A stretch of DNA of 64,000 bases. Source: Siphonodentalium dalli. Its lineage: Eukaryota; Mollusca; Scaphopoda; Gadilida; Siphonodentaliidae. Positions 59,545 through 64,000 of the stretch are shown here, in pieces. The notes beneath the pieces were generated by a model. The model was not told the DNA's origin. It worked only from the letters and a program-made list of their open reading frames with translations, and did not search any database. The stretch is taken from positions 181,641,956-181,705,955 of the forward strand of contig CP136063.1 of NCBI GenBank assembly GCA_032622095.1, in the 5' to 3' direction. Each line of letters opens with the position of its first letter. The first letter of the stretch is position 1. The position numbers were made by a program, and so were the translations under genes.

Positions 59545-60060
59545 TGCAAGGGTGGAAATAATTTGGGAAATTCTACACAGATACAGAATGTGGTCTATTA
59601 AATGGCCATTGTGGTAGAGACCTGGAGAACATTTTGTTCATGCATATAACACCAGGTTAGGGCTCTGCAAATATTTGATATTTGTTTTAATTATTCGATT
59701 CAACCTGGATATTCGATTCGACCTTTAAACAACAAATGGTAATTTTGATTTGAGAAAATTTGATTTGAGAAAAAATACAATCCGTCCATCAGAACGAGAC
59801 TTCAAGAATTACGTTAAATAGTAGGTTCATAAATATTTTTATATGTGTGCACTTGTAGTAACCACATCGTCAGAACTTCATTGTTCTTCACAACATTGCA
59901 GGTCAAAGTTGCGAATTCCTCCAAGACACAACTAGAGGTGTGACTGTCCCATTGGGACTACGGATACCCCCCTGTTTTTAAAATACTAAGATGTTTCACA
60001 TGTCAGTAAACATTTAGTTAAAATAATAAAATAACAGTTCCCATTGCAGGTGTACAACCA
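59545..60060. other. Non-coding, unassigned
   Basis: TTCGATTCAACCTGGATATTCG phrases near 59695-59720 look like decayed repeat. No gene seen. Confidence 0.4.
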
Positions 60061-60725
60061 TAACCCTAATCTTAAACCTATTGACCGAAAAATGTAGGAA
60101 TAAAAGCTTGGACAAAATTATGTATGTTGCGAAAAAAAATTCTAAGTTGTAAAAGGGGAATAACTCCACCAAAAAATGTCGGACAGACGTCATAATCGCA
60201 GGAGCACAGGTTCCCATGGTACTAAATATCAGTGCCAAGATTAAAAAACATTGACCGAAAAATGTAGGAATAAAAGCTCGGACAAAATTATGAATGTTGC
60301 AAAAAAAGTTTCTAAATAAAAAAAGGGGGATAACTCCACCAAATAATGTCGGACAGACGTCATAATCGCAAGTGCACAAGTTCCCATGGTACTAAATATC
60401 TGTGCCACGTTTTTAAAAAATTGACTGAAAAATGTAGGAATAAAAGCTCGGACAAAAGTATACATGTTGTGAAAATTTTCTAAGTCGAAAAGGGGGGATA
60501 ACTCCACTAAAAAAAGTCCAACAGACGTCATAATCGCAGGTGCACAGGTTCCCATGGTGGTTGATGTCTGTGCCAAGTTTCACGGAAATTGATCAAAAAA
60601 CGACTGAGAAAAACTCCGGACAAATTTGTGTCCACGGACGGACGACGCCGACGGACGGACGACGGACGGACGGACAAGCTGACTCCAGTATACCCCCCCT
60701 AACTTCGTTGCGGGGGGTATAACTA
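59955..60725 (+). repeat. Three-unit tandem repeat ending in GGGGGGTATAA-type terminus
   Basis: Units of ~165-175 bp at about 60085, 60255 and 60425 share GACCGAAAAATGTAGGAATA, GGGGATAACTCCACCAAA, GGACAGACGTCATAATCGCA and CAGGTTCCCATGGTACTAAA. The 3-prime side runs through a (GGACGGAC)n stretch to TATACCCCCCCTAACTTCGT and GCGGGGGGTATAA, a small terminal hairpin. Minus-strand frames across it are artefacts. Confidence 0.78.
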
Positions 60726-61022
60726 CAAGGAAGCCATGAGTGTAAAATTAATTGCAAATTCCACCTTTTGTCAAAAAATCAATGGGCGAGGAAATCTATT
60801 TTGTAATGTAATACAGTGGTTTAAATTTTGTCGAAAATGGCCCATGACATGCTTCCGAAATCAGATACAGTGTATGCAAAAAATAAAGTTATGTTACAAC
60901 ATTTTTGCAATATGTTTAACCTATTTAGTGAAATATTATTCTCAATTTATTCAACGATCATGGAAACAGCCACGTTGGTTTAGAAATGGGAATATAAACT
61001 TGGTAGTAAGAACTATCTTATA

Positions 61023-61483
61023 CAAGCCTGAGTTTAGTGTGCCTGTCATTTGCAGAATGAGGTCCCCAGAGGGTGAATTTAGTGATGCTATCCTGCATAG
61101 CGGGTTAATATTACCAAATTCACCCTCTGGGGGACATCATTCTGCTTAGACCTCATCTGCTATGGGAGATATAGACTCAGATTGAAGTTCCTAAATGGTG
61201 AATATTGTGATGTACACCCATTGGGAACCTCGATTATGCAATGTGTCGTCTGCCAATTTGGGGAAATAGAGAAACTAAACTAAAAAAGAAATAGAATCTA
61301 TATGAAGAAGTTTCTATAGAAATATGATAATAAAAAAACTTTCCAGTGAAGATGAGGCCAAAGCAGAATGAGGTCTACATAGGGTGAATTTGGTGCTGCT
61401 AGCCTGCTATGGGGGATAGCGTCACTAAATTCACCATCTGGGGACCTCATTCTGCAAATGACAGGCACAGTAAAGCCAGGTTT
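61023..61483. mobile_element. Family E foldback, copy 7 (full)
   Basis: AAGCCTGAGTTTAGTGTGCC to GGCACAGTAAAGCCAGG. All family blocks present. Confidence 0.82.
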
Positions 61484-61529
61484 GATGTTATACATTAAAT
61501 GTGAGCACCAAGATAATATGTAATATATA

Positions 61530-62080
61530 GAGGATCTACAACGAGTCCCCAGTTTATAGCGGAATTTACAAAACGAGTCTAGTAAATTCGGTCTGGGCCG
61601 AGCCTTTGGCGAGGTCCAGACTTAATTTACTGGACGAGTTTTGTAAATTCCGATATAAACTGGGGACAAGTTGTAGATTCTATTTATTACACGATCCAAG
61701 ACCTAGACAAAACATACTTAAATCAACAAATGGGACGCGAAACCAACATCGGCTTCTATAAGGCATGCGTTAACGTTTCGCGCAACTATGCGTTGTTTGC
61801 CCGCGTAAAGAAATAGTCCCAGATAAATAAAGACTCTTTGGCGTATTTATTTGCGTATATGTAATGACATAGCTTTTCAAACTCTTCATTCATTATAGTT
61901 TGTTGGAAAAATATTGGAAGCCATAGTATTTTTGAGACGTAGCGTACGGAATGTGAACAGACAACAAACCGGAAGTCAAAGGTCACCTGGCACTATTTCC
62001 TGTTATTAAACGAACATTTAATATCACAATTTATAGAATTGGTTTATTGAATGGAATAAGGGTAGGATCATGTAATAAAT
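61530..62080 (-). mobile_element. Hairpin-tailed element G, copy 2 (inverted)
   Basis: Hairpin first (about 61534-61678; ATCTACAACGAGTCCCC with GGGGACAAGTTGTAGAT, apex GAGCCTTTGGCGAGG), then the body TTTATTACACGATCC to GGATCATGTAATAAA. Sequence matches copy 1 at 16561-17108 along its whole length, so hairpin and body form one unit. Confidence 0.82.
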
Positions 62081-62946
62081 TCTATTCCATATTCAAGTCG
62101 ATTTTGAATTTCTGAATGGGTATTCGTTTCGAAATTTGATTCAAGTGAAAAATGGTATTCAGAGGGGACTACACTGGATGTATTTTGTACATATTTTATT
62201 TTCAAATTTTACTATATACATCAATAGATCTACCGTTACTTTATTTATCCTAATTCCCAAATCTTTCTCTGGTAACTTGTTTGATTAAGTAACGAGTCAT
62301 GATGTGTTAATGTTATGGTATAATTACTATTAATTAGACTACCGGTACTAGTAATCTTATTAACTTCTAATTTCTGATAGTGATGAGCCGATTGTCAAAT
62401 AGAGCCTTGCGCCGATTGCCGATTATTTGAGATCACAATCGGCCGATTCAGGTGCCGATTCCGATTATTGTAATAATTATACCAGAATATGTTATATGTG
62501 TTATATAATACTTAGAATTGGAAGTAAGCAACAACCGTAGTAATATGCCAGTACGCAGTATACATAAGTATAGGTTTGGGTAAGTATATAGGTAGGTATG
62601 GGCGAACTTGTGATCGAATACAGGCACATGTCCTGCAGAGGCTGTTGTGAGGGGCCTCAGTGTATTTATTGTAATGTATTGTATCGAAGAATCGACGATG
62701 CAATGCATTAACTTACCCATGTATTCTAGGCTATTCCACAACAAATTGTTTGAAAGTTTGATGTAGCCACGTGCATGACAACCTGTCAACAGCCCCCTCT
62801 TGATAACAATTCATCAAAAGGCATTTTTCTTTGATCCCAATTCAAAGACATCACATCAAAGGAAATGAGCCGAATGAACTAGTCGAAAATTACACGATGT
62901 TCATGTAAATTTCGCAGGCACGATTTCGGCATGGTCATCAAAATAA
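62081..62946. other. Non-coding with clustered GCCGATT phrases
   Basis: Between 62385 and 62470 CCGATT/AATCGG occurs about seven times after TAGTGATGAGCCGATTG, resembling a hAT-type left end. No matching right end was found. Confidence 0.4.
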
Positions 62947-63330
62947 TCATTGGTGGTGACCAAAACATGGCGTCACCTGAGGCTGACTGGATGGAATGAC
63001 ATTCACCCCCTGTGAACCGGTCCTGCACAGCGAGGTAGCAGTGGTTGTGGTACTATGTAAATGCGTTCGCAGGGGACCCCAATCACACCGGTAGCTTTTA
63101 AACATATCACGAATTGTCATCAGCGAACATATATAAGGATATAAAACATAATGGGTGAGATATTCTTGTTGAGAATTTCTTATTATTACCACAGATGACC
63201 AACTATATTTCTTACAAACAGATAAGTCGTATTGGCTGATAAAAATGAGATTTTTATCAACATTTTCACTATCGGACGAATAAACTGAAACTCTTGGATG
63301 TTTCACATTCATCGTCCATCTATTATCCAC
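62947..63330 (-). CDS. Unassigned open frame, 127 residues
   Basis: The frame includes NVKHPRVSVYSSDSENVDKN, FISQYDLSVCKKYSWSSVV and YVLYPYICSLMTIRDMFKSY. Its composition looks more protein-like than the other short frames nearby. It has no ATG at the listed end (it opens with GTG). A donor-like CCTCAG|GTGACG occurs near its 3-prime end, so it might be an internal exon upstream of the ankyrin/SOCS-box gene on the same strand. The phase to that gene's acceptor does not fit simply. No family recognised; could be chance. Confidence 0.25.
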   Translation of the reverse strand: MDNRWTMNVKHPRVSVYSSDSENVDKNLIFISQYDLSVCKKYSWSSVVIIRNSQQEYLTHYVLYPYICSLMTIRDMFKSYRCDWGPLRTHLHSTTTTATSLCRTGSQGVNVIPSSQPQVTPCFGHHQ

Positions 63331-64000
63331 TAATTGTACTCCTCAATAGATACTGAATCAAATTTATTAATCTTTTGATGGCCAACAACCCCTTGGATCA
63401 CAAAATCATGGGCGATAGATTGGCAATGGTAACGTTCGCAGGGGACCCACGCTTCCAAATGATACTGTCTGCAGGTGGTAAGGGTATACTGTCTGACGGT
63501 GGTCTGCTATGAATGCAATGGGCTTTACTCGAGTAATAGCGATCACTTTTACTAATTATGTCACGTCAGGTTTATTTTTAAGCATATTAAACATTTCGTA
63601 ATGTTTCATAAACCCACAGTCGAACGATAATATATTTGAAACAAAATATGAAACTCACAAATAGGCGACAAAAATGAGACAAATTAAAGACGTATTTGCT
63701 TTACAAAATATAATATTAGTGTATTGTTGATATTTCATGGAAATAACCTGATAGTTTCGATAGATTTTTCCCATTTTCTAGCTGATTCTTATCAAAGTAC
63801 TTGTTTTTAGATCTGTTTATTGTCTTTTTTGTATATATATGTGGCATTTCAAGAATACATGCCTTTGGAACGCCCGATAGTTCTAAGACGTCACTCACGA
63901 CTCCTATCAAAATCCCGCGCTTTCAAAATTTCAATGATACTGTCTGCAGGTGCATGGTAAGGGTACTGTCTGTAGTGTCTGACGGTGGTCTATCAATTTA
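63054..64000. repeat. Dispersed short direct repeats near the right edge
   Basis: GTTCGCAGGGGACCC occurs at about 63065 and 63433. A ~70-bp phrase (GATACTGTCTGCAGGTG, GGTAAGGGTA, GTCTGACGGTGGTCT) occurs at about 63460-63512 and 63937-63995. The rest of 63331-64000 has only short frames. Confidence 0.6.

Noticed and set aside
60014-60576. Two ~110-120-codon minus-strand frames rich in Phe/Ile
   Set aside because: They lie across a three-unit tandem repeat and duplicate each other's peptide.
59659-62160. Possible hAT pair using TTCGATTC-type phrases at 59.7 and 62.1 kb
   Set aside because: The complementary ends do not align and no target duplication was found.

Overview
The window is nuclear DNA of an animal, AT-rich and very repeat-rich. 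The genes are split by GT-AG introns, there are no bacterial operons, and most non-coding DNA is short inverted-repeat transposons. The repeat style (TTTAGCTCAACTT-type repeats, 'CCAGAGTTATGG' repeats, a GGGGGGTATAA-type end, TTAA-flanked MITEs) suggests a lophotrochozoan, probably a mollusc. That placement is an inference; no species is claimed.

Genes. (1) 229-1565, minus: a small two-exon gene for a CENP-B/pogo-type DNA-binding protein, with a 583-bp MITE in its intron. (2) 11570-36651, plus: the last eight exons recognised of a kinesin related to KIF24 (kinesin-13 group). All splice phases agree. About 1,034 codons are present, covering the second half of the motor, a long low-complexity tail and a helical C-terminus with stop. 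The P-loop half of the motor is not in the window. (3) 58261-59325, minus: a 360-residue ankyrin-repeat protein with a C-terminal SOCS-box-like motif, so a candidate Cullin-5/Elongin substrate receptor. (4) A frameshifted fragment of a Mutator-like (MULE) transposase at 8835-9085, minus, lies inside a 7.4-kb element with a 9-bp target duplication. The remaining open frames are short and unconvincing.

Layout. 1-2.0 kb: CENP-B-like gene bracketed by direct repeats. 2.07-9.53 kb: nested elements, namely a 7.4-kb MULE-type element, a 5.4-kb TIR element inside it, a 3.5-kb foldback inside that, and a minisatellite at the centre. 11.6-36.7 kb: kinesin exons separated by introns of 1.0-5.6 kb packed with hAT, TTAA-type and palindromic MITEs, a 2.2-kb tandem array and a 1.2-kb inverted repeat. 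36.7-58.2 kb: intergenic, mostly MITEs. 58.2-59.3 kb: ankyrin/SOCS-box gene. 59.4-64 kb: repeats and one unassigned 127-residue open frame.

The repeats fall into named families used below. A: palindromic, CAGTAATGCCC ends, 13 copies. B, C, D, J: TTAA-flanked; B-D start CCCTT and J starts AGGC. E: ~450-bp foldback, GCCTGAGTTTAG ends, 7 copies. F/G/K: a TTATTACAC...GTGTAATAA body with a long hairpin on one side, 4 copies. H and I: TIR elements, two copies each. L: 'GGCCATCTTGG' tandem-type repeat, 4 loci. The strongest candidate for something undescribed is the hairpin-tailed TTATTACAC group. One copy sits inside a family J element whose other copy supplies a natural empty site.
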